Origin: Branchipolynoe longqiensis
Lineage: Eukaryota; Annelida; Polychaeta; Phyllodocida; Polynoidae
Assembly (NCBI GenBank): GCA_030323885.1
Contig: CM059187.1
Coordinates: 130,020,424-130,084,423, forward strand
Length of the DNA: 64,000 bases
Direction: 5' to 3'
Shown here: positions 1 to 13,700 of the stretch, piece after piece
How positions within the stretch are numbered: position 1 is the first letter of the stretch
Layout: every line of letters starts with the position of its first letter
Program-made: the position numbers and the translations under genes
Notes under the pieces: model-generated
What the model saw: the letters and a program-made list of their open reading frames with translations, nothing else
Told to the model about the DNA's origin: nothing
The model's database searches: none

Positions 1-185
1 GTGTTTTCCCCACAGACCGTGTCCGTGTGGCTAGATCTATAGCAACACTGCTAAGCAAACTAAAGCTACATTACAAGGAAGGAACTATATTTCAAATTTA
101 ACACGCTTTCCTGCTTCATGCCCACTTGTAATACTTTATTTCTGGGTGATTACTTTTCTAAAAAAAAGAAAGATTATTTAGCCAT

Positions 186-515
186 GACCGGGTGCGGTAG
201 TATACCGCTGGTCTCGCATGCGGAAGGTCGGGAGCTCGGTTTTCGGTCGAGTCAAACTATTGACTTATATAATTGATACTTGTTGCTTCCTAGCCTGGCA
301 CTCAGCATTAATAGGATAGGGAAAGGACTGGTTAGCTCAGTGTGAGGATAACATGACTGAGTGGGATATCAGGTCATGGGGCTGGTGGCTTGGTTTCCCA
401 GTGGAGCACCACTATAAAGTGACCATGAGTGCGCACTGTCACGAGTCGGTACCCGTCCTGATACGACCTGAGATGTTACCAGGATGTAAAGCTCCAACAA
501 CCAACCAACATGGCT
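186..515 (+). mobile_element. tRNA-derived SINE, copy 1
   Basis: A tRNA-like head (GGTGCGGTAGTATACCGCTG..., with a degenerate TTCGGTCGAGTC B-box) is followed by the family body: TGACTTATA, TTGATACTTGTTGCTTCC, GGTTAGCTCAGTGT, GACTGAGTGGGATATC and CACAAGTCGGTACC-like blocks. It ends in TGATACGACC..., AAAGCTCCAACAACCAACC. The order of blocks matches copies at 2990, 28709, 31436 and 31986. The body has no visible coding capacity. It would depend on a LINE for mobility. Confidence 0.8.
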
Positions 516-1347
516 CTCTTAAAACATAAATCCACTATCTATCGTGGATTTCAGAGCACGTTTTCATTGGTTATTTCTTTGTCTACATGTGCTTTAAGGA
601 AATTCTTGCCATATTCGGTAAATATATTTCGTCAGGTCATGAAGACTTATTTTCCAGGTCAAGTCACTTGTGGCTAATGCTCTTAATCTCACCGAGCCTA
701 TGGGGAATTGGGAGGTGCGAGTCTTTGTAGTTTTTATTTCCTGTCACACCTACTCTCCGAAAATCGTTGATTTACCTTTTTACACAGTTAAACGAGGGAC
801 ATCACGTACTGAGGCAGTTGTCATTCACACCTAAGTAATTGACCCCCGCCAACACTCGTGCATCTCATCTGAAACTAATTGGAATCGAACCTTTAATATT
901 CTTTTATTTAAAAAAGATTTATGTTGTAACGGTCAGAAGACCAGTGCCCGGCTGCTGACCCCCACCCCCCAAAAAGACCCACCCCACAAACAACAATAAC
1001 CAAAAAAACTAAGCACACGAAAAAACCCACAAAAAAACAACAACAACCCCCCTCCCAAAAACAACCAACAAACCTGATGCTATTCGATTGGAATGCATTA
1101 GAAAATATAGTTGTCTTGAATAGACATCTGTACATTAAGACCAACATGGTGTTGTCCTAACATAGCAGTTGGCCTGTCATTGAAGGAATAATCGATTGAA
1201 ACAACGACAGTTTATCTATTGAAAATCGGTTTGCATACGGTTTGCCGATGACAACGTTCGCTGAAGACAGGTACGACTGTATATTATAAACATGTTAATT
1301 AATTCCATTGTTGTAAGTGGCTAATAGCCTCATACTTATATTTTCAG
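516..1347. other. Intron sequence, no assignable feature
   Basis: This is AT-rich sequence upstream of the first visible exon. It includes a homopolymer-rich CCCACCCCCCAAAAAG stretch and AACAACAACC runs near 960-1070. I see no coding signal or recognised repeat. Confidence 0.5.
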
Positions 1348-1468
1348 CGTACATTTCGGGAGATTATGTTCCTACAAGAGTTTGGCGACCACCCCAACAT
1401 CGTCAAGCTCCACAACGTCCTCAAAGCGGATAACGACAAGGACATATATCTCGTCTTCGAATTCATGG
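1348..1468 (+). CDS. MAPK15: MAPK15 exon a (first in window)
   Basis: The exon follows a TTTTCAG acceptor and ends before GTACGTGA. It encodes [18 protein letters not shown]..., running through alpha-C to the hinge DIYLVFEFM. It starts in phase 0 and ends after the first base of an Asp codon that is completed at 5248. The [15 protein letters not shown] block is characteristic of MAPK15 relatives. Confidence 0.95.
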
Positions 1469-3443
1469 GTACGTGATTCCTCTGGTCATGCATGCACCAA
1501 ACCGCATAATTTAGGAGAAATATTCTAGGTTTACAATTAAAATTCGCAAATCTTAATACCCTACATGTATTATCTTTACATACGCGTAAATATATATGTA
1601 ATACTCAGGCAGGGTAGAACAATAAAGGTTGCCCGGGGCACCTAGTTTACTCGGTCGGGCAGGTGTAGTTCTCGGTGACCTTCCCGAACGGACAAATCTT
1701 TATTGTTCTGATCTGCAGTAGAAGATTTCAATTTTAATTGGCTGACTTGGGCTTGGCCAAGTAGTTTTGTCACTCGGGAAAAAAGAATGTTCAGTCAGCC
1801 AATTGGGCAAGTGGGAAAAAAAGTTACTGTCCTATCCTGAATAATTTGAGTGGATGGGCAGGATGATTTAAAATGGGGCGACGTAGCCAAAGGCTGAAGC
1901 CCATTTGAAAACATCTCATCCATCCACATGAATTATTAAATATTATGATGCCTGCAAGTATGCACAATCATGTTTTTCCTGGTTCTTATTTGATTTAATT
2001 AAATTTCACAAATATAGAGCTACTGTTCTTTTATGAAACTATATTTTAGTGAAATCAAATAGTACTTGTATCATTCAGCTGAACAGAAGGCCCCATTATA
2101 TCAAAGGAACAAATATCAAATGACCAAAAGAACAATCAACTAAATATACGATGCAGACAATTGTTTTCTGCACCTACACCTCAGCATAGTGCTCTTCATG
2201 TAGACTAGATGTACCACGTGATCCACCCCCCCTCCCCCCATCTCAGAGATCATGGATCAATATATAATTAGCGAAACTAAGAGTATGCAGGGGCTGTCTG
2301 CTACTGCTAGCCTTTTAAAGCTGCATAGTCTGATCAAAGCATCACTTAAAAACAAAGAAACCCCTTAACTAGATTGGATTCTATATAGCAATAGCCATAT
2401 ATACAGGTAATTAAGCATTTCTGTCTGCATAGAAGAGAAAAGTAAGTACATTTAATATAACCTATTACTGCTAAAGACTAGCGCTGTCAGAGTTTTAGCA
2501 TGCAAGCCAAACTTATTTTTACATGTTTTTACTTCAAATATCTCCAAAGTTAATCATTTAAAATATAAGTCGCTTTAAAGTAAAGTAAGGTAGATTATAA
2601 TGATCAACCTAATATATTTATCTCAACGCAGGACATAAACTTAAAACCATCGAACTATGCAACTTTAAGGTAACATTTGTATACACCATAGCTCTTCAGA
2701 ATAAAGAATCGTATTATTCAAACAACATTTAATCTTGGTAGTTTGTAGAACGCGGTGACATGCTCCTGGTTATTCTAATCTAGATATATCAACGTTATAT
2801 TTGTGGGGTGGATGACTGTGGTCCACGGATAAAATGTACTGAATCTGACCCCTGGTTACCGACATGATGTCTATTACTTACACTGTCGGTCACTCACTCA
2901 CTCACTCACTCACTCACTCACTCACCTACTCACCCACTCACTCACCCACTACACTACACTACGCTACATTGATCTCAATGCACCAGTACCGAGTGTGGTG
3001 GCCGAATCGGTAGAACGCGGGCCGCACGTGTGGAATGTCGGGATTATAAAATGACTTATAAAATTTATACTTGTCGCTTCCTAGCCTGACGCTTGGGATT
3101 AATAGGATATGGCACGGACTGGTTAGCTCAGTGTCAAGATAATGTGAATGAGTGGGATATCAGGTCAGGGTGCTGGTGGCCTGATTTCCCAGTGAGGCAG
3201 CACTATATAGTCGCCACGAGTGCACACTGTCACAAGTCGGTACCCATCCTGATATGACCATAGATGTTGCCAGGATGTAAAACTCCAACAACTAACCAAC
3301 CAATGCACCAGTAAAAAGCAGCAGCAGCTATAAATCCAGAAGTCTGACTGAGAGGCATTATTTAAGTACTTCACGTAAAATTTACTGTTATAAGCACCCG
3401 CACATGCACACCACCAGCCCATGTACACACACGCGCACGCACG

Positions 3444-3529
<86 letters not shown>

Positions 3530-4686
3530 AAGTGTTTGAGATCAACTTAACAAGATGAAAATCTGTTATTGTGAAAATGTTGATTATGAGAATTTGTTAG
3601 ATAAACAATGCCATAATGGAAGAAACAAATCTAAGTAATAATTCAAGGAAGAATATAGTCAAGATGGAGATAAACGCTCAATATTTAGGGTTGCATAGTC
3701 CGATGGTTTTGAGTTTCTATCATTTTCTGAGATAAATATATTAGGTTGATTGTTATACTTTACCCTACATTAGCTTGAAGTGATTTGATTTAAAATGGCT
3801 AACTTTTGATATATCTGAAGTGCAAATATGCTGAATTAGTTTTGGCAAGCTTACCAACACTCTGCAGTAACAGGTTGTATTAAATTGACTCAGTGTTCCC
3901 TTCTATGTGGCCAGACATGTTTATTAAGTTCACAAGTATCTAAAGTAGATGCACAATCAAATCTAGACGACTGTTTTGGTTTTGAAAATTTGATGTTTTC
4001 ATCAGGCTATGCAGCTTAAAAAAACACCTTAATTAACGGGCAGTAGCATGAGGCCTTTTTGTATTGTCACTTACAGTCCTTGACAGGTCCTGACTTGTCT
4101 CCAGATATCACGTGTATTACCAACTTTTCACCGACAAGCTTTAACAGAGCTGCAGAATTATCACACTGTAAATGTAAAAAAATATGGTCACATAAACGAA
4201 CAAAAGGGCCAGGATTTGATAATGCGAATTAAAAATTATCAAGTTTAGCGGAACCTGTTTTTGTGAAAATATATGGTGATTCGGAAATAAATGAACTCCT
4301 AGAAAGAAAGGGTCACACTTGGAAACTTTTGATTTTGCAACATTCATATGACTTATATTAGCAAAGATGCTTCCATACAATGGTTCTTTAACGAGACCTT
4401 TTGTTAAAGAAGAATGCGCATTGCTGTTGCTGACCTAAAAAAAAAAGCAACATTTAATCTTGTTAGTTTGTTGAATTCAGTAAACGGCTCCTGTTTATTC
4501 TAAACTGTGACATCGTTGTATCAACGTCATGTTTTGGGAAGGGTGGGGGTAATCTAAAACCACATACGTTACTCGATATCAATAATTTGCTTCACAATAG
4601 TAACATTTCTCTCGCCATCAAGCAAAAAAAACAAACCGCGCACCTCCAAAACACAAAAGCACCTTTACTAAATTACTTTTAAAAAT

Positions 4687-4738
<52 letters not shown>

Positions 4739-7734
4739 GTGTCGTTATATACGTTGGGACTTTTGGAAACCATTCTGAAACTTCCACTTTATTATTCACT
4801 CACACGAGGCTGAGAAGTGGCCGATGGAGTATTAGTGACATGGACCAGGGTTGCCTACTAATGTAGTACATAAAGCCGTCGGTACACACTGGCCTCTTTG
4901 AGAGGTACCTAGGCTGTCAATTGTGTAAACTTAACTATAGAGTGTAAGCGTGCTTTGGTTTTGTAGTCGGGTTGGTACTTGGCATTATTAACACCGGGCA
5001 ACGAATGATTTGCCTAGTATCAGGATAATGTGACTGAATAGGATGTCGGATCATGGTGCTGGTGGCCTTGTCTCCCAGTAGGGCAACACTATAAAGTTGC
5101 AATGAGTGCGCACAGTTACAAGTCGGTACCCGTCCTGATATGACCGTAGATGTTGACAGGACGTAACACTTCAACAATCAACCAACCTATTTAAATGGAG
5201 TTTATCCTATGTGCCCTGTGTTAATCCTATGTGTTCGCTCCCCCCAGACACTGACCTGCACAATGTGATAAAGCGTGGGAACATATTGAAGGATGTTCAC
5301 AAGCGGTACATAATGTACCAATTACTGAAGGCTACCAAGTACCTACATTCCGGAAACGTCATCCACCGTGACCAGAAGGTAATCAGTAGTTACAACTCAC
5401 CTGTTACAGTACAGTAGTGTCCTGATATGACCTTAGATGTTGTCACGACGTAAAACTCCAACAACCAACAAACCATTACAGTAGTAGCCATCCTCAGTGA
5501 CCCCTGTCATTGGACAACCCTGTATAAAGTTGCCATGAGTGCACACTGTCACAAGTCGGTACCCGTCCTGATATGACCTTAGACGTTGCCAGGATGTAAA
5601 ACTCCAACAACCAACCAACCATATGCAATGTCCAAACCAAGGTTCACATGCATCGCTGAAAGACTTGAATGTTCTTGAATTTGGATATTTGGTTTGAGTA
5701 CCCTCAACATGTCCTCGGATTTAATTCGCAGCACTCGGAAGAAGAACAGAACAAGTGTTTATAAACGTAAATTTATTGAAATGATAATCAGTAATTAATC
5801 AGATTGAATCAGAATTGTTCAGACTCGATCAGTCTAATCAGAGTCATGAGTAAGGTAATCAGAATCAATGTCAGTGCCCAGAGTCGGTAAAGGCTGGCTC
5901 TGCGTGCAGGTGGCTGTCACCGTGCAATTGCGGAAGTCTTGCTTCCGGGAGGTCATCAAGTTCAGGTGAGCTCAGGATAATCCGGAATGCAGGGTGGCGC
6001 TTCAGAGTCAGTAGTGATTGCTCAGATGAGATCAGGATAATGATAATCGGTTATGGCTTCTGGAGCGAAGTAAAGTTGACATGGTGAAGATCAATAACAA
6101 TAAACAGTCAGAGTGTCAGAAATCAGCACTTCACCCCATTAAGAAAAGGGTTGGAAGGGTGGGTAATTTTGAGGTTGCTCCGACGAGAGACAAGACCGAA
6201 GTGGAGAGGAGTGGGCGGGGAGGGTCACGTGCTTGGGTTCGACTACCCTCGTTCGCGAATTAACTATGTTGAACATACGTAATTATATGTTCTTTAATGT
6301 TTTTGAATCTGGTAGCCAACTTTTTGTATGAACTCTGATTATAACATCTCACATGATATTTGAGATGCATTTGTTTTGTACACATTTCTGTCAGTTACTT
6401 TTGTGGAAATGTTTTCTCAACATTACACACTTTTGGGTGGATTGTAAAAAAATCAATCTAGGAAAATGCTCTTCAATGTTCTTGAATCGGGTGTCCAACT
6501 TTTAGTATGAACCCTGGTACAAACTCTTTTTGTCTCATTCGACTGTTTAATGAAAGGACACCTGCCATGTCTGGACAACATTGGTCTGAATGCAGAGTTG
6601 TCTTCTGAACACAAGTACATGGTATACATCCTCTGAACTCCAGTGCGCCCTTAGTCGCTGCCGTGTTGGCCACTCGTGGCTTACACATGCTTTTCTGCTC
6701 AAGGGGGAACCTCCCCCTGAATGTATTGGGTGTCAGTCCCCACTGACACTCAAACACATTTTACTAAGTTGCGTTGATTTTTTGGCCCTGCGCCAACGGT
6801 TCTACACTGCAGGCAGTATGCATGACCTTTTTACTAAGGTAAAACAGGAAAACATTTTAGCCTTTTTGAGGGCAGCTGGACTGTACCACCTTATATAGTT
6901 TACTAAATGGATTCTATTAATTATTAATGAAACTTTTCTTTTTCTATGGGAATTTGTTTCCCTTGACCACAGATATATGATTGTGAGCTTTCTAATTTAA
7001 TTAGTGTCTATTGGCACATAATTGATTGTCTGCTTTTACATGTAAAAGCGATGGTTTGAACAAAAAACAAACATTTCTCGCCGTGAATATGGCCTATGCT
7101 GCCGACACGGCGTAAAGCAACCACCAATCAATCAATCAATCTATTGTATAGAGAGTCCCTTTTATATATTTCCTGCAAATCATCTTAGGTTTCAACAAGT
7201 AGTATCTAAGGTGAATATATATATATATAGACTCAAATCTATTTCATCGGACTATGCAGCTTTAAGAAAGAGAGAAGTGTGGATGTAGGGGGGAGGGGAG
7301 GGGCGGGGCTCGACGGGGTATATCCCCACATGAAGGAAACCCGGAAGTAGAACTGTGTTGCACAGTTCTGAACACATCCGTTATACACTGGTAGTGAGTG
7401 GTAACAGAGGTTGCATTGTGAGCAGAGCGGGTGTTGTGATGGGTGTTGACAGGTGTTGTCATGCTTACAGCTGTTGTGAGAGGGGCTGTGGCTGTGTGTT
7501 GTTGGCAACCCGGACCTATTCCCGACTCAGTGGCCGCCCCATGAAATCGATATAGGTTCGATTGGACTGAAATGTACATGCTTACCTCACCTCACTGCCG
7601 TCGTCACGCATGCGCACACGCAGCGAGCTGTGCTTGGTTACCATAAGCATACACCAAGACACCCATTTTGCTGCTCAGCCTAAACACACATGTAATGAAA
7701 AATGACTGCCCAAGAAAAGTGTACATGGCTGTGC

Positions 7735-7769
<35 letters not shown>

Positions 7770-10700
7770 CGATGATGATGATGATTTTTGTTTGTTTTAA
7801 TTTTGTTGTTGTACATTAGTTCATTAAGCAGGGGAAATTTCAATTTCAGACAATTGGTCTTCCTCCTTCCACTGCTCCTTGCCCTATCCTGCTAATGTCG
7901 AATACCAGGATAGGCAGCGACAATCATTAATTTTAAAGCTATTGCTTTGATTCGGCCAGGTTTCGAACCCGGGATTTCAAATCCCACGACGTCCGAAAAG
8001 GGGAGATGGGCGCTTTTGTAGGAAAATAGGATCTCCATTGACTTATTAATTAGATCATGTCAATTCACCTGCAATTCCAGATTGACTTATTCAATTATAG
8101 TTATCTTATTTTGAACTCGCAATGTTTATTTTAAAGGGAAGGGAAAGAAAATATTCAAAAACAATTCAGGACATTCCGATAGTAACATTTTGTTTCTGAA
8201 TGAAAAATCACATCGCGATTTCTGTAGTATAATAATCACCCCCTCCCCTCGGATTAGGATACTACATAGCACACCGGGCACTATTTCACCCACAAGGTAC
8301 TACATAGGACATATGGCACCATGTATGACACAGGTGCACTACATTCCACACAGAGCACTATGTTCCAGTCAGGGAACACACGGCACTGCGTTCTACACAG
8401 GTTACTAACACTAGGTATCACACAGTGCACTATGTTCCACATAGAGCTCTACGTTAGTAAGTGTTTTTAAAGGGCAACTCTGCATCATTCAAACCAACGT
8501 TACCTTGAATTAACAAGCGTCCTATCATCGGAAGCAGCTGATCAGAAGGACAGAAAAATAAGGCAAAATCGCTGAGAAAACTGTTCGTACAGGGTGTGAT
8601 TACAAAGGGCAGTGGTTCATTGATTACAGAAGTCGCTGAAGATATCTACTTCTGCATATGTGATTCTAGCTGTAAACAACAGCAATGACCTTATTTAGTT
8701 TCCAAACGCTATCGACAAATGGATAGCTCTCGGCAGGTATGTGTAGCCACAAGTAGTCCACAGCTGGACCAAGGTAGCTTCCAGTGTTTGTTTGTTGTTG
8801 TTTTACTTCCTAGCAACATCTAAGGTAATATCAGGACGTGTACCGACTTATGACAGTGCGACTTTAGAGACAGGGAGACCAGGTGCCAGCACCATGACCT
8901 GATATCCCACTCAGTCACATTATCCTGACACTGAGCCAACCAGTCCTTGCCCTATCCTAATAATACTGAGCGCCTGGCTAGGAAGCGATAAGTATCAATT
9001 TTTAAGTCATTGGTTTGACTCGACCAGGGTTCGAATCCACGATCCCATGGGTTCGGATCCCCCGATCTCCCAAAACCCCCGATCTCCCAAAACAGGAGAC
9101 GGACGCTCAACTCATTCGACCATCCCGTCTGGTAGCTTCCAGTGTGAACCACCAGGAGGGGCCACTGCTTAACCCCATGACGGAGTAGAGAAACTGAACT
9201 ATATGCGTCAAAGTATTACTGTTATCGAGATATGGTTATTTTAGTGTGTATGTGTATGCGCATGTCATAGAGGGGTAGGCCGAGTCCGAGGCCACAGTCA
9301 GTCTGAGTTATTTCAAATGGTCCAAAACCAAATGGTCCAAAACCTTTCCGCCTACCTACAAGGTGTATGGTAAATTTGTGTCTTTTGTTTTTTTATTGCA
9401 CCTCTACTGCAATGTTTCCTTATTTTATATGGAACTAAATACTCTCATAACTGACGTGGTATGGTATTAGTGTCATTCGATGTATTTGCTCTCATGACTT
9501 TGTATTGAACTTGTCATTCGATATATATATTCTCTTGTGACTTTGTATGGAACCAGTGTCATTCGATGTATGTGCTCTCATGACTATATGGCACCAGTGT
9601 CATTTGATGTATATACTGTCGTGACTTTTGTCTGGTACTAGTTTTATTTGATGTATGCACTGTCGTGACTTTGTATGGTATCAGTGTTATTTAATGTATA
9701 TATTTTCGGGACTTTGTATGGCAGTAGATTCATTTGATATATATTTTCATGACTTTGTATAGCACGAGTGTCGTTCGATTCTCTCGTGACTTTGTATGAT
9801 TTCAGACTCTTCTGACTTAGTATGGCGCCAGTGACAGTGTCATTCGATGCATATACTCTCATGACTTTGTATGGCACTAGTGTCATTCGATATATATATA
9901 TATACTCTTGTGACTTAGTATTGTGCCAGTGTCATTCGATGCATATAGTCTCATGACTTTGTATTTCACTAGTGTCATTCAATATATACTCTTGTGACTT
10001 AGTATGGCGCCAGTGACAGTGTCATTCGATGTATATACTTTAATGACTTTGTATGGCACTAGTGTCATTCGATATATTTACTTTTGTGACTTAGTATTGT
10101 GCCAGTGTCATTCGGTGCATATAGTCTCATGACTTTGTATTGCACTAGTGTCATTCAATATATACTCTTGTAACATAGTATGGCTCCAGTGTCATTCGAC
10201 GGAGCAGAAAACACTCCAGTCTCAAAGTAAAATACATATACGCAGTAGACAATCTTACACCAGTGTATTTAATTAACGCGCCCACAGCCTTCGAACATCC
10301 TGCTGGACGGGGAGTGCTTTGTGAAGATGTGTGACTTCGGCCTGGCTCGGTCACTGTCACAAATCACCTTGGACGAGCAAGGCGACCCCAGTCTCACCGA
10401 ATACGTGGCTACACGCTGGTACCGGGCGCCCGAGATCCTCCTAGCGTCAAATCGGTAATTGAATTCAAGTTTTATGCAGCTAATTAGTAGAGTAGCATAT
10501 GTGGGTTCGCCCTATTCAAAGCCCAATAAATACCTCCACACGTAGTATTGTTGTCATTTTTCTTTTTTTATATCCCTCCAAAATTAAACCTTATTGGTGG
10601 GCTATAACCCTGGGTGGTTATTAGCATTAAATTGACCAAGTCTGGGAGGTGCATCTTAATTAAGCCATGGGCTATTTGGTTCCAGGAATTGGCCTTTTCC

Positions 10701-13700
10701 CACATATCAATTATTGTAGCGAATTGTATGATGACACAGGAATTGACTCAAGCCTGAAAGTTTAATTTTCACTATTGTTGAACTGCATGCTAATGGTTCT
10801 GATGACTTTGATGTGTTTTCAGCTATACAAAAGGCGTGGACATGTGGAGCATGGGTTGTATCCTCGGAGAAATGTTACTGGGCAAACCCGTGTTTCCAGG
10901 ATCCTCTACGTTAAACCAAATAGAAAGGATCATGTCTACAATAGACCTGCCCACACCCGAAGGTTAGCCACATAGCTAATACGGGTGTTCCCAGTTCCGC
11001 TGGTCCCCCACCAGCAAGGACTGAGTCTGCGACCCAGCACGCCGGGTCGCAGCTTCAGCTTATACACAAGAGTTGGGGTTGGTCACCTTACCAGCGCTTT
11101 CCTTCGCTATAGACCCTATATGCTTTGCATATATAACCTCAGCCTTCCTGATTGCCAACTTTGGTAAGGTTTTAGCCATACATTTGTTTTGAAAGTTGCA
11201 TTGTCTGATGGTTTTGCATTTCTGTCATTTTCTGAGATAATTCTATTAGGTTGATCATTATAATCTACCTTAGTTTACTTTGAAATTACTTTGATTTGTG
11301 ACTAACTTGAGAAGTATTTGAAGTGTAAAAATGACAAATTAATGTTGGCGTGCTTGTCAAGACTCTGACCTCATAGACTTCAACAGTAACAGATTCTATC
11401 AAATTGACTTAATATACCCTTCTGTGCAGAAAAACATACTTAATAATAGATATGTAGGTTCAAATACTTTCGAAAATTGGATGTTTTCAGCGGACTGTGC
11501 AGCTTTAATAGAGATTGCAGTGAAATTATCCTGGCATATATTTTACATTGGATAAAATGACATTGTGTGTTTGTGTATTCACCACCTCCCCCCAGGTTCC
11601 AGTGTGTAAGCTGACGCTACGACATTCTGGGTCGCATCTTAAGTTTTTCCTCAATTCAGGGACCAATGGACACAAACTCATAATACTAGTATTTAACAGC
11701 AACACGCCATCTTGTATATACATATTCAACAGCTAAAGCCTTACCTGATATAGTAAACTAGAAAAACACAATTAGCATTAAATGTAACTATCACATGGCT
11801 ATATTAAAGTTCCATAGTCCGATGGTTTTCAGTTTCTATATTTTTATCAATGATAAATATATTAGGTTGATCATTATAATATACTTTGTTTTAATTTAAA
11901 CTAAATTTGACTTTACGGGTTATCTTTGGAGATATTTGAAGTGAAAATGTGTTAAATTAATGTTGGTGTGCATGTCAAAATTCTGAAATCATAGGCTTCA
12001 ACAGTAACATATTCTATTAAATTGACCTGTCATTTCCTTCTATGCAGCACTGAATGCTTACTAATTGCACCGATATCTAAGTTTGTTATGTAGAATCAAA
12101 TCGAGGTAAGTTTTTGGTTGTGTAAATTTGATGCTTTCATCGGACTATGCAGCTTTACTCCTTTAGCAAATATGTGTGTCAGTAACTGTCAATATCAACG
12201 GGTGGAAGGCCAGTGCTCCGCCATTAATAAATGATACATTCAGACCGATCAATATTCACTCCACAGAGCAATGTATATATATTCTCCTTTTTATATTTAT
12301 ATAACATTTAAAGCTGCATAGTCCGATGAAGCATCACATTTTCAAAACCAAAATAATTATTCAGATTTGATTCTACATATCAAACTGAACCAACCGGGAA
12401 AGATTGACAATCTTATTCAGGAGGCAAACACCATGGATATCGATATAATGGGAGTATGTGAAACCAGATGGACGGACTCCGGTTACATCGAGAAAGACAA
12501 CCACATTTTCATTTACTCTGCAGGAGAACAACATGCTCACGGAGTTGGCGTTCTAATGAAACAACAATATGGAAAGTATATAATGGGCTATTGGACCATC
12601 AATAACAGAATGATGTTGGTTAAACTAAGAGCCAAACCGTTTAATATGGCCATCATGGTAGTGTATTCACCAACACAAAGCTACGAGGATTGGGAAGTTG
12701 AGTCCTTCTATGAGGATGTGGAAGCTGGTTTAAAACAAACAAAGCCAAGTGATATCCTTGTAGTGCTTGGCGACCTAAATGCAAAGGTTGGACAGGAACA
12801 ATATCCGAAGGTGACTGGACACTATGGACTGGGAACCCGAAAAGACAGAGGAGAACGCCTGTTACAATTCTGCGTAAAAAACAAACTGGTCATAACTAAT
12901 ACCTTCTTCCAACAGCCAAATAGAAGACTATACACATGGAAGAGCCCAGGAGATGTCTGCAGGAACCAGATCGATTACATCATGATTAAAGATAGATTTA
13001 AAAACAGTATAAATAGAATAAAAACATACCCAGGTGCAGATATAGGTTCGGATCATAACCCACTCATTGCCACCATAGAAGTCAAACTGAGGAAGTCGAA
13101 ATCCTCACAGATAAAGAGGCCATACTATGACATCACAGCACTTAAACAACCAGAACTGAGGAAAACCTATGCAGTGGAGGTGAACAACAAATATGAATCT
13201 TTACTCATGGAACTAAGCGAACAAAATGAAAATAAAGAATCAAAAATGGAGAATAACTGGAAGTGTTTCAAGGAAAGCCTAAAACAAACAAATGAAATAT
13301 TGCTCCCACTGAAAAAAAGGGTAACACAGAAGGCATGGATGACAGATGAAATCCTACAACTAATGAAAGAGAGGAAGATACATAAGAATACAATGAAATA
13401 CCATGGAATGGACAGGGAAGTAAAGAACAAGTGCTCCCAAGAAAAAGAAAGATGGCTGAGATCGAAATGTGAGGAAATAGAAACCCTTGAAAACAATCAT
13501 CAGACAAGGGATATGTACGAAAGGGTCAGAGAAATGACAAATAATAAGCAGTCTTCGAAACAAAGAGGATGTATCAAGAATAAGAAAGGACAACTAGTTT
13601 TTGATGAAGAAGTCTCTCATAGATGGTCTGAATATATCGAAGAACTTTTTGACGGGCAGAGAGAGGAAATACCTGAGATGAGGAATACTGATGGGCTTCC

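Noticed and set aside
2889..3528. CRISPR-like regular repeats
   Set aside because: These are simple microsatellites in eukaryotic DNA, without spacers.
5211..5417. Start codon upstream of exon b
   Set aside because: The residues before TDLHN are intron; the acceptor at 5246-5247 and phase agreement show this is an internal exon.
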